Origin: Sclerurus mexicanus
Lineage: Eukaryota > Chordata > Aves > Passeriformes > Furnariidae
Assembly: GCA_013396755.1 (NCBI GenBank)
Contig: VWZF01007071.1
Span: 19,149 to 83,148 of the forward strand
Length of the DNA: 64,000 nt
Direction of reading: 5' to 3'
The translations under genes were made by a program, and so were the position numbers. Shown one piece after another: positions 47,061 through 57,964 of the stretch. Position 1 is the stretch's first letter. Each line of letters starts with the position of its first letter. The notes under the pieces are model-generated. The model searched no databases, was not told the DNA's origin, and saw only the letters and a program-made list of their open reading frames with translations.

Positions 47061-50000
47061 TTAAGGCAGACACGAAGTCATACTTCCCAGCTGGTCAGAT
47101 TGCACTGGGTGATTTCCTGGATGGAAGGCTGCACCTCCATTATAGCCACTGGGAGTTTTGATCAACTAATTAAACTAGGTAGGGGGTTTTTTTAATGCCT
47201 TTCTATTTTTAGTTTGTAAATTTCCCAGAGCTAGGAATTGTGCAAGTTAATTCTGTATCATGAGGGAAATACTCTTTTATCGAAACCTGAACTGCTAGAG
47301 ATGTTCTATTGTTTTTCTGCAGTTTCTACAACCTAAGAATTGGAAAATCATCATTCCCTTTTCATTGTCCAACGCTTGTGATACTATCGGCTTTGTATCT
47401 TTCCCCACTAGCAAATTGCTTTCCTGAGGTGAAGGCTTTTGATGTATCTAATCTGTCCTTGAACAGAAGCTGTTGATGTAGTCCTTGTTATCCTCATTAT
47501 CCTTGTCACCTTCTTGCACCTTTCAGTGTCATTTCAGCAAGGGTGTATTAACTACAAGAGCTGTGTGCTATTGAAGCTGAGCGCAATCTGGTTTTACGCC
47601 GCGGCATCTTACTGGTTTTGCTCTGCTCCTTTCATAATAATTCTTACTAATGTTTGCTTATTTGACAATTAAATTTTTAGAGAACTAAACATGTGAGTTT
47701 TGATCTCTCCTAGACAGTGCTAATAGCTGAATTCATATTCATTTTTTATACTTAGAGTGTTTTTCTTATCTTTCTTCCATGTACCTTTCTCTACTTTTAT
47801 TGCAGAATAATTTCTTCTTGTGAGATGATCTTGTATCTCTAAAATCAGTTTAGTTTAATTAATCTACTCCAGAAAGGTTTGTGTCACCTGTAAAGAGTTA
47901 CTGAACTATTTGCTTTTGAGAGCACATACGAATAAAATAAAACTCACAGTTTCTGGTGTAGAGCCCTTTGTAACTCCCTATTTTGTATCTCAGCATGCTA
48001 CTCCTCCTGTGGATTTACCTGGTTTCTCTATACCTGAATCCTACTTGCTGACATACTTAGCAACGCTACTATTCACTCCCGCTGAAGACTTCTCCTAAAG
48101 CTGGTACAAATTTATAGTTTGTTGTTCCAAATGTTCCTGGAATGTGAGCCATGTGGACTGGTGGCCTGGACTGCTGTGTGCTGGTGTAAAGCACCATTGC
48201 AGGATCTGTTATCCAAAATGCTGTGGCTTTCACTTGTATGTTGAGCATGAACACCGTATATGAACCTCTGCGTAAAGCTGCAGTATGAATACAAGTATTT
48301 TTTTTAATCTTACTAAAATGGATTCTCCAAGTAATCTGGTTTAGAGTGCATGTTGGTTCCTGAAACACGTGTCCTGGATCTGTAGCTTGTTTAGTCTGCT
48401 CGTTCTACTCTCCCATAAGACCTGGAACCATAAATATGGTGTGTTCCTATATTTCTGAATTCCCATTAAGTAGGTAATGATCAGGTCAATAGCACAAAAT
48501 TATGATTGAATGACTTATATTTTACCTTTTCTACTACTAAGCAGAAGTTGTTTGCCCTAGTCTAGTCTAAACACTGATTATTTGGTTATAAAACACTCAT
48601 AGGTCTTACTGAAGTAACTCCAATGTGATCAGATTTGTGACTGATCTACCAATAAAATATGCTTATTTTATTTGTAAAAGGTTTTTGTTCCTTTTTTATT
48701 TATTTTGAAAATGCATTTATTTTTGAGGGATTTGACATATAACTTCAAACCTGGGATCTTGGATTTGGGTGATTAAGGGACATTTTTCTGCTTTTTCAGC
48801 TCTTTTTCTACTTTCTTTAGTATCAAATTTCGTTTCAAAATTCAGCATATATTTGTAAAGATAGCACCTTTTAAACTGAGGTGTTCATGTTTGAAAACTA
48901 TTGAGTTGTCTGATATTTAGCTGCCCTAAATGTAAATGATTCACTTGGAAATTATGTGGCTTGGTTAGTTAAAATTCTTCACATGTGTGCAGATGAGCTG
49001 CAAAGCAGAATGGCTTGAACTGCTTTCCACAAGGCACAGCTAGTGTTTCTTTACTAAACATTTGCTTATTTTCAGTTATTATAGATAATACAATTCAATT
49101 CATTTTGTATCAGGTAAACTGTGTGGGAGACCTGCTTTACACTGGTGACTGACAGTCTGCAGGCTATTTTTAGAGCGAACCTACAAAACAAGGGGATTAC
49201 TTGCCTTATATCTGCACTTAAACCTCTTAGCATATTGTATAGGACCTTGGTCAGAGTTTGCACTTGCTGTGGTGTCTGATGAATTGGGGCATTTGCTTTA
49301 GAATAGTTATTGATGGAGATAACAAGGCTTGCTTTCTTTCATTTGCTGAACTTCATAGATTTGTGAGGGGCAAATTATTTTTCTTGAAACTGCTGGAAAG
49401 AGCATTACATATCTTTAGGAAAAGCTTTTGCCTTGCAATGATCAAACTTGTATTTTTGTTACCGTCTAAGAGTCTTGAGTGTTTGCTGTGGTGGTACTTC
49501 TGTTACATAACGTTGTGGAGTACTGAGTCCTGTATTTAGTCCATGCTGTCTGGGGCTATTTATGTTTGAAAAGTCTGGTGTATTTTACAAAATTCTAAGC
49601 TTTAGGTCAGGGCCTCTGGTAGCTGAATGTTTTAGCTACACAATTGTTAAGAGTGTATTGCAGTACAGCTCATTATTTCATTTCCTGATATTTCATAAGC
49701 TGTCTGCAATTTTTGTTTAATTCTGGCTTTTGCCAGTAAGAGGTTACTGTTATAACATTGTTTTTTCCCCTTCTTCCACTCTCATCCATGGTACAAATAG
49801 AATTGTCAAGTGCTCTGGAAACAGCTGGTGAGTGCTCACATGGTACCTTAGCTCAGGTATGAGACAGCAAGAGATGGGATGGATTTAAGAGTATGGTTAG
49901 TACTTCACAGCTTGAGATGACAATGCATTACGATTTCTAGGAATGCTGTCAGAGACATCATTGTCACAGCTCTGACCTCTTTGGTCTTATATAAACACTT

Positions 50001-51032
50001 TAAGGTTGCCATTTTGGCTGTATTTTCAAAGTATGATCTAAATATTACTTTCACTGCTGGAAGGTGAGTTTTCTACCTCTGGTATGTTTGTTTCAGTAGT
50101 ATTTTATTTGTGTCTGATACTTTGTTTATCTCCAAAAGGAAAATCCCCTTAACTCAAACTTTAAATAATAATAATAACAACAAAATATATTTATTGGGTC
50201 AACAAATGAAGAAATGCTTCACCTTTATGCATATTTTGGTGTCTTAGAATGCTTACTTATAGTGTTGTATTATTAGATCTTAATTGGGTAATGAAAGGGT
50301 AAATGGGTTGGAAAGCCATGTGGTGAATAATGTGGTTAGTCATACTGTATTGCGAAAGCAGGACTGTTAACTTTTAGTGAGCATGCTCATATGGTTACAT
50401 GCCTTCATTTGCTTCAGTGTGACAGAGCTGGATTTAATTAGATTTTATGGGATCTAAACTTACAAAAAGGCTCAAAGTCCTGCATTCAAAATCTGACACA
50501 TGGGGTGACCTTTTCTTCCTTAGAAGATAAGGGTACTCTGTGTTCTTGTGCTGGTGAATAATTGCAGAGAAGCTGTTGCAGGGCAATTGCAGCAAGTTTT
50601 GGCTAACCTTTGCAGTAGGCTTGGAGAGATAGGACAGTACATGTTTCTGTACTGTGTAAGTGGGAGAGGAGGGGAGGCCGTTTGTTTAGCTGCAATGCTT
50701 AATAAGGATTTTTCAGAGAAGTAAAACTCCATTCTGGCATCTTCATAATAGACAGGGACAGGCTATTTACCTTGGCAGCGATCAACTTGCTTTCCTAGCT
50801 CACCTCTTTTTTTGTAAATGAAATGTTCTTACATTGTCGTCTTAAATTTAGGGATTCAAACTGTACATTAGAAGGCAAAATAGATCTATATGTTTTGAAC
50901 CACTCCTTTGTGCTTGTGCTGCAAGTAAGGCTGCCAAAACCAAATATCATCCCAAGAAAATTACCCCAAACAAGCACATTTCCTTGCTGATGTCCTAGTG
51001 TCCTGTTATAGCCAGGATTTACAACAGTTTTG

Positions 51033-51057
51033 AAGTGTCAGTAGTGAACTGACACTT
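51033..51057. repeat. Perfect 10-bp stem, 5-base loop, followed by T run
   Basis: AAGTGTCAGT (51033-51042) pairs with ACTGACACTT (51048-51057) around the loop AGTGA. A run of T follows directly. Confidence 0.8.
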
Positions 51058-53003
51058 TTTTATAGGAAAAAGCAATGTGGAATACTCTTCTGGAATACAG
51101 AAGTGTGGGCTGTTTGCATTTCCTGGTGCAGACCCTTGTGGATTTTGTAAGAAGATTCAAATTTTGATAATGCTCAAAAGATAGCTGTTAACCATTAGCC
51201 TTTGGGCAGGTGTGACCAGGCTGCACTTGCACAAGAACTCAGAGCCGCTGAGTTTTCTAAGGATACAGATCTTCACAGCCACGAAGAGGAATGTTTCTGG
51301 AGTGTTTTCCTAGTAAGGAGGTTAGGTAAACACATTTTTTTCAGTGAGATTAAGGTAATTTACATGTCTTCTTAGGTCTGAAGTATCAGGTAGCTTTGGC
51401 AGGAAAAATTCATCTTGATTCAGAAATCTTTGATGTCAAGAAATGCCTGGTATTTCTGAGGCAAAAAACACATTAGAGGGGGATGATCCCTTTGCTCTGG
51501 GTTTCAGGTTTTTTTGGCTTGGTCCTTCAGAAGTATTAGGTGCATTTCACTGGAGAAGAGCACATAGGAGCTCATAGTTGTGCACGTACTTATACCTGTG
51601 TGTGGCCACAGGCAACAGAGCTGTGAATGAGACTTTTTTTTTTTAATTACTTAATCTGATAGTAACATATTAATTGAATTAGTTTTATGTGGAGGTTTGC
51701 AAATTTTAGAGTGATCCCTATAAAACATTGTTCTTAAAACTGTATTTCCCTGCTGTTTGAAATGCATACTTCTAGGAATTTTATTCAAGTGTCAATACCA
51801 CTCGTGGTGGTTCAGGCTTGGAAGAGGACTTTGTACTGTAAATCAGGAGGATGGCACCCTGGGGTGTGTGTGGGGGTGTTCCCTCCTGCCCCCGGGTACT
51901 CTCTGTTTGTTGCAGGCTGCAGAGGGTACTTTGCCCTTATTTGACCCATGGCTTGCTTTTTTTCGAAATTGGTAAAGTAAATAGGAAACAGTATTAGATT
52001 CCAAAAGAAAACAGAAATCCAAAACCCTCTGAATGTTGTTTCAAAAACTGGCTGAACTGAAGACTAAATACCAGTTTTTATCCTCTTCCATTGCAAACAG
52101 AAAAGATAACAGATAATTGAATGCAGATTAAATAACCTTTGTGAAGGCTAGAGTTCAGAAGAAAGATAAAAACATGCATTTGTGCTGTTTCTTTGTCCTT
52201 GAAACTGTAAGTGGTTGCTTAGTGGGAAACATGTAGTACACCCTAACTTAAAATCTAACCACTTAAATTTGGGAATGCAATTCATGTACCCATATTGTCC
52301 TTCTGCCCTGCACATTCTGTAGTTTGGATCCCCTTGTAGGAGCAACTGCTATACAAGAAACATTTATGCAAAATGTAAATGAACTGCTTACCTGAAGGTA
52401 AGGGGGAACATAGGTGAACTGTTGAAAGGCAAGCTGAGCTCCAGATTTGCACGATCAAGAGCTTCCACCTGACCTAACTTGGGTTAATATGAAAGTTTAC
52501 CCATCTCTCAGTGAAGGGTAAATTGCTGGCTTTGTGCTCACTGAAGGGTAAAAGTGAACACACTTGTACAGCAGAGCAGCTAACAAGACATGAAATAACA
52601 TGTTGGTTTATCTTGCAGTAATTTGTTCTGCAGCCATAACCTGATGGTGCACAAGGCAACGAAGCCAAGAGTGCTTCAACATGCACTTTTATCCACGGCA
52701 ATGTTGTTTCTGTCTCTGTTTCTGACAACTCTGCCCCTGAGCTGTCAGTGGACTGATATGGGTTTAAATGGTAGCTTTGCTGGTGGTCAAAGGAATAGTG
52801 GTGTGAAAGCTCTCCTTAAACTGGCTTCGGAGCTCTGTTTCCAAAATATAACAATTTGCATAAAAATAAACTGCAACAGGAATTTTACAACTCGCTTGTC
52901 TTTTTGATGCCTGTTGTATGTGCTTTGGGAACTGGTCTAATGTTCAGTCTCATGTTGTAATCTCTTGGATTGCAGAAGTGGGGGAAGTTTTCAAGTTGTG
53001 TGG

Positions 53004-53048
53004 GTGGTTTTGTTTTGTTGGGTTTTGGTTTGGTTTGGTTTTTTTTCC
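53004..53048 (+). repeat. GGTTT/GTTTT low-complexity tract
   Basis: Repeated GGTTT and GTTTT units with almost no A or C, similar in character to the tract at 32250-32408. Confidence 0.8.
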
Positions 53049-54635
53049 TCCAGTGAGCATAACCATTCAGATACTGAGCTGTTCTGCAGTAAGCCGCCTG
53101 TTAGAGATAACCCTGAAATGTACCAGGACCCAAAGGGACTCTGTTTCCTCTTTTCTCCAGAAGATCTCAGTGCTTTCAGCCTTTGTTAGCAGTTTGTCTC
53201 TGATGTAATGTTATGTTTTGTGATTTAACTAGATTTTGAGTTCCCTATCTTGGCTTCTCACCAGGTTTATCTTCAAATACTGTTTCTCTGTTGTCCTCTC
53301 TCTCTGTTGAACCCAAGCTGGATGCGAAAAGGAAATAGTGGTTTTAGCGGTTTGGTTTGTTTCTTCTTGAGTGATTTTAAAGCACTTTTAATTACAGGAC
53401 AAAACCAAGTTGCTGAGTATAAAAATATCAGAGACAGATAACTTTCATCTTACATAATCTCAAACCAGAATATAGAACTTTGACCAGTGTCAGTGATGCT
53501 GTCAGTTTAGTAGAAAATACCCTGATATGTTGTTGCTGCCTGGACCGGTGTCTGTTGTGTTGGCATGCATGTTATACTTGTATGGAAATGTGAAGTGCCC
53601 TGCAAAGAATTCAGGTGGAGAATGCTCACTCATCTTTCTGCGGAGCTCCTGTGCAGGGATTTTGAGCTCCAGACAAAATTAGTAAAGATTTCAGCACTTA
53701 ATTGTAACAATTCTTGTACTTCTCTCCCGAATCCTCAAATACTCAGCCTGTCTGAAATATTCTACTTAACACTTTCTCTTCAGATGACAGTTCTAGTTGT
53801 ATGGGGCAGACATGCATGTTATCCGCAAATTAGGTGTTTGTAGGACAAAGTGTTTCGCAGCCTACTCATAAGTCTTCACATTTCTGAAAACTCAAGTGTG
53901 GCCATGGAAGAGAGCTCACTGGTTGCCTGACCAGAAATTAATTTTGCCATTTGTCAGCATTTTCTATCAAATAGAATAAGCTATTTTTAAATTGCTTGTT
54001 GCCAACATGACCTCAGAATTAGAACGTGTAGGAAAATGGGTTTGTTTTTTAGTGAAAAGGAAATACTTTGGGCAACATGCCACTTCAGCTTCTCAGAGGA
54101 AATGTAGTTGAGGAACACTATTCTCATCCTCCCCTGTGGATTGAGATTCCTGGTCAGAATAAAGGTCTGATAAGGCACCAGTCTCATGGGCAAAAGCAAT
54201 GCCCAGGAGGGAGAAGTCCTACAGAATGCTCACAGAAGCAAATGTCTTGATAAGACATTTAGACTGCAGTTTTTCACAGGTGCTACAGTGGCTGTGTGCT
54301 GTTCTCAGTTCCTGTTTCGCTGCTTACTGAAGCTTTTTGCAGCAGGGACAGGAGTGTGTGTCTGGCATTATGAGCTGAGGTGCCATGTACAGATTTGCTT
54401 CAGTATGTGCCTGATGTGTTCGGGTTCCTTTAGACTGAGCGATGCAAAGACTCCTCTGCCTGCAGTTTGCAAAGCAAAGTACATAACTAATGTTGCTGTA
54501 ATGTCTCTCTAAGCCTTAATGGAGAATAAAAGCCTTGCAACTCTTCTTAAAACTTAGAGAACTGGCTTTGCACGTTCAAAGATTTTAAAATGGCTTTTAG
54601 CTTGTAAAATAGAGAAACTGTTTTTATAGAGGAGT

Positions 54636-55215
54636 TGTTGGTTTAACCCCAGATGGCAACTAAGCTTTACACAGCTGCTTGCTCATTCACCCTGGTGGGA
54701 TGGAGGAGAGAATCAGAAGAGCAAAAGTGTAAAAAAGTTGAGATAAAGACAGTTTAACTCTTAAAACAAAATCCACACAGGCAAGGAAAAGGTAAAAAGG
54801 AATTCATTCCCTGCTTCCCATGGGCAGGCAGGGGTTCAGCCATCCCCAGGAAAGCAGGGCTCCATCATGTGTTTTGGTGACTTGGGAAGACAAATGCCAT
54901 CACTCCAAACATCCCCACTTCCGTCTTCGCCCAGCTTTTCATGCCAGGCATGATGCCATATGGTGTGGAACATCCCTGTGGTAAGTTGGGATCAGCTGTC
55001 CCAACTGTGTCCCCTCACAACTTTTTGTGCCCTGCAGCCCATTCAGTGATAAGAGTGGGGTGAGAAGCAGAAGACCTTGATTTAGTGTAAGCACTCCTTA
55101 GCAACAACTAAAACATCGGTGCATTATCAACCCTAGCCTCAGCCTAAATCCAAAACACAGCACTGTATCTGCTGCTAGGAAGAAAATTAACTCTGTCCCA
55201 GCTGAAAGCGGGACA
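54636..55215 (-). mobile_element. Solo LTR of a second avian endogenous retrovirus family, minus orientation
   Basis: Read on the minus strand, the element begins TGTCCCGCTTTCAGCTGGGA followed by CAGAGTTAATTTTC. It includes AACTAAAACATC (complement of the GATGTTTTAGTT segment), GGCAGGCAGGGGTTCAGCCAT and CCAGGAAAGCAGGGCTCCATCA, and ends near GGGGTTAAACCAACA. I recognise this order from a common LTR family in bird genomes (memory, ERVL-like; name not assigned). The ends keep TG...CA. The flanking 5-mers (GGAGT, GAGCT) do not match, so no target duplication is confirmed. No internal retroviral sequence adjoins. Confidence 0.8.
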
Positions 55216-56412
55216 GAGCTGCTTCTTCAGCAGTAAGAAATGCGCATGGTTTTTCTTTTGCACATGTTCTAATCTCTGAATCCGCCTAAGTAAATTCAAG
55301 AAACTATTTTATGTTATGAGTTATGTCAGGCATTTTGCAGCTATGAAGGAATGAAATTAACACTTCTTTAGATAATTGTGATTGAGAATCCTTGAATAAC
55401 TTCCTATCCGTGCCCTTACACTGTTTGTTACACCTCATGGCTGTTTTAGGTGCATGCTCTCTTGCAGGAACAGTCACCTATAGCCTTTGCCATACATCCC
55501 ACTTAATTTGCAAGAGGGATTTGGGTTGCTTGGAATGCCACACCTTGTTACTTTCAAATGCTCATCAAACAGCTTGGAGTGCAGGTGTTTGCTGCAGAAG
55601 TGGAGTTTGATCTGCCTGTTTTCTAATGTAGAAATACTTCAGGAATTATCCCATATGCTAAAAAAATGCCCCACAATGCTACGAGAACCAGGCAGTATTG
55701 AATTCATATTCCACTGAGCTTGTGCATGCAAGTATTGTGCTTATTTGCACTTCAACAAGTATTAGCATCCAGTTCTAGTGATACAGAAGTGGGGTTTTTA
55801 ATCCATGGGGGTATCTTTAAATTATTACTTATTTTACAGTGTTGCTTTTAATAAATTATGGAAATATGGAAGATAAAGAGAAATAAGCCAGTATCATGCC
55901 CACAAGATACAGTGGGAACTGACTTGCTTAATGATTTACTGCTGGAGGAAAAAAGTAACAGTTGCTGAAGGAAGTTTTAGGGAGCCAGTAACGAAACTCA
56001 CACCTTTTTGTGATTTGGAATGGCTACAGTGTGTCATGAGATAAAAACCAATTCAAATGTTTAGTTTTCATTTGCCTGATCAGAATTTGTAGTGGTGAGC
56101 AGTGATTTTCTATAATGCGTTTAATTTCTGACTTCGGTTCAGCCTTGAGATAGTTGCATTTTGATTTTAAGCTTCTTAAATGTCAGATACCACAAACATC
56201 CATGTATTGATTTTTCTCGCTTATATCAAATAGTTTAACCTGGAAGACTCTAGTTCCTGTCGAGGCTTAAAGCAGTGTTCAAACTTCTTTTAAAGCAGCT
56301 TTCATTTAAAGGCCACCTATTGACACCCATAAATACCTATATTCTTTATTTTAATAGAATGGGAAATAAGCATATATAATCCAGTTAAGATTTTGTTGCC
56401 TTGCATTCTACA

Positions 56413-56442
56413 GCATCTCTTTTTTCTATTAAAAAGAGATGC
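56413..56442. repeat. Perfect 12-bp stem, 6-base loop
   Basis: GCATCTCTTTTT (56413-56424) pairs exactly with AAAAAGAGATGC (56431-56442) around TCTATT. Confidence 0.85.
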
Positions 56443-56454
56443 CATGGTTGTAAG

Positions 56455-56498
56455 AAGGCTTCTCTTTCAGAAAAGAAGAGCAAATGTCAAGAAGCCTT
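56455..56498. repeat. 9-bp inverted repeat next to the first hairpin
   Basis: AAGGCTTCT (56455-56463) and AGAAGCCTT (56490-56498) are exact reverse complements 26 bases apart. The intervening sequence holds additional purine/pyrimidine complementarity. Confidence 0.6.
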
Positions 56499-57261
56499 TC
56501 TGCATATTTTCTGTATTCCTCACATTGTATCCCATATGATTTTATTTCTGTAGCTCAATTTTGAGTCTTTTTATTAGTAGCAATTTCTCCAACGGCTAAT
56601 TGTAGTTTGAATCTAGTAAAGGTGAGCGTGTCTAAAGTATAGATTGGCTTGTATATAGAAATGGACACATAAGAGAACACTGTGTAAAAAACTTTGAATT
56701 CTAGGCTTTGGAAGTGTATTTACAGAACTATCTTCCCCTTTTGAAGATGTGCATTTTTCATTTAAATGAACTAAGTGAGGGCTGGACTGTTCCACTCAGT
56801 AAAAGTGAAACTATCTCTCGTACTTAAAGAACAGCACAAGCACCTTATTTAGGAGCACTTTTAGAGCTATGAATCCCTGCCTTGCATGAGTGCCTTGGAA
56901 GCTTGTGCTACTGGTGTGCTGCTTGGTTGGTTTAGGTAGGTGTTTGAATTTAGGGAGGCAGGATTTCATGCACATCGCTCTTCAGAGCTTCTCCTTCAGC
57001 TATTTTAGGTAACCTTTTGCTCCCAGTAATAGTTATTCCTGGGTCTAATGCTTCAGTTGCTGTGGAAAGATATTAAACAGATAACGTGGATTTGTGTTTT
57101 CCGCTTTGAATGAATATCTGTCTTTTCTCTGAACCGATGTTCAAAATCTTTTCCTTTCACAGGTCCTTCCATTCGCAAAAGCTCCTATATTTTACAGGGA
57201 CATTTGTCGTGGTAGTGCCTAGCCCAAAGGGGCTAAATGTATTGTTGGTGCCTATTGGCAG

Positions 57262-57283
57262 TATTCTTTTTTTCTTCTTCTAG
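57262..57283 (+). other. NUMB: 3' splice site of the NUMB coding exon
   Basis: TATTCTTTTTTTCTTCTTCTAG, an almost pure pyrimidine tract ending in TAG at 57281-57283, directly precedes the exon containing the NUMB start codon. Confidence 0.85.
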
Positions 57284-57301
57284 GACGTGAAAATCTGAGA
57301 A

Positions 57302-57427
57302 ATGAACAAATTACGGCAGAGCTTTAGGAGAAAGAAAGATGTCTATGTCCCAGAGGCCAGCAGGCCTCATCAGTGGCAGACTGATGAAGAAGGCGTTCGT
57401 ACTGGCAAGTGTAGCTTTCCTGTTAAG
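57302..57427 (+). CDS. NUMB: NUMB first coding exon (residues 1-42)
   Basis: NUMB is a membrane-associated endocytic adaptor and cell-fate determinant that antagonises Notch and is asymmetrically inherited in dividing progenitors. The 42 codons begin MNKLRQSFRRKKDVYV and end with GKCSFPVK, which I recognise as the conserved vertebrate NUMB N-terminus. The basic start (KLRQSFRRKK) is the membrane-binding segment, and Ser7 in it is the known atypical-PKC site that releases NUMB from the cortex. From about residue 30 the PTB (phosphotyrosine-binding) domain begins and is cut off by the intron. The exon starts at 57284 with 18 untranslated bases. The ATG has G at -3. The exon ends at 57427 in phase 0 with AAG then GTAAGA. 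Translation through the donor gives an unrelated extension to 57661. The next exon was not found before 64000, so the gene is partial. NUMBL is less likely given the exact N-terminal match as I remember it. Confidence 0.96.
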
Positions 57428-57950
57428 GTAAGAGTTTCTGCCTTGCTTTGGATATCCATGAGGCACTCTCGCCATGAGTTATTATTTGGAGTTTTTTTGG
57501 CAAGCATAAACCAGTGGCATGCTTCATTACACACTGACCCATTTTACAGTCAGCGCTCACTGCAAAGGATGTGGCTTTTCTCTGAAAACCCGGTGACTCA
57601 CGTAACAAATGCCTTGGAAAATCAGTGTGAGATATCCTACATTTTTATCTGGTTGAAATAAATAATGTTGCTAGGCAGAGGAGTAGCACAATGTTTGTCT
57701 TCCTTTTTCTGGAAGAGCAGAAATGATGGACCTCTTGGACTGCGTGGAAACGTCCTCAGTTCTATATGTTGAAAGTGTAGTTGCAGTTAGAGTTCGACTG
57801 GTAAGGTAAGTGATGGGCTGTGATTGGAAAGCAATTCTTTCTCCGTCTTGATAATTGAAAACTTTGCCAAGTAACTCCTGCGGTTTTGACCAGTGCATGA
57901 GGTCAGAAGCACTTGCTAGCTTCCAAGAATGCCTTCTGTGCTGCAATTTT

Positions 57951-57964
57951 GTGTGTGTGTGTGT
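57951..57964 (+). repeat. (GT)7 dinucleotide run
   Basis: Seven GT units inside the intron. Confidence 0.85.

Larger units (their letters stand above)
47061..54635 (+). other. Intron-like sequence
   Basis: No recognised exon. It includes a perfect 10-bp hairpin at 51033-51057 and a GGTTT/GTTTT low-complexity tract at 53004-53048. A few CpGs near 47581-47605 may be an outlier of the preceding block. The small open frames show no protein family. Confidence 0.5.
55216..57261 (+). other. Intron-like sequence upstream of the NUMB coding exon
   Basis: No recognised exon. Two neighbouring inverted repeats lie at 56413-56498. Other AG-terminated pyrimidine tracts (ending 57162 and 57195) precede the true acceptor and could be decoys or alternative 3' splice sites. 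Confidence 0.5.

Noticed and set aside
57428..57661. Extension of the NUMB frame to 119 codons without splicing
   Set aside because: The NUMB match ends exactly at residue 42 at a good GTAAGA donor; the continued residues do not resemble the NUMB PTB domain.
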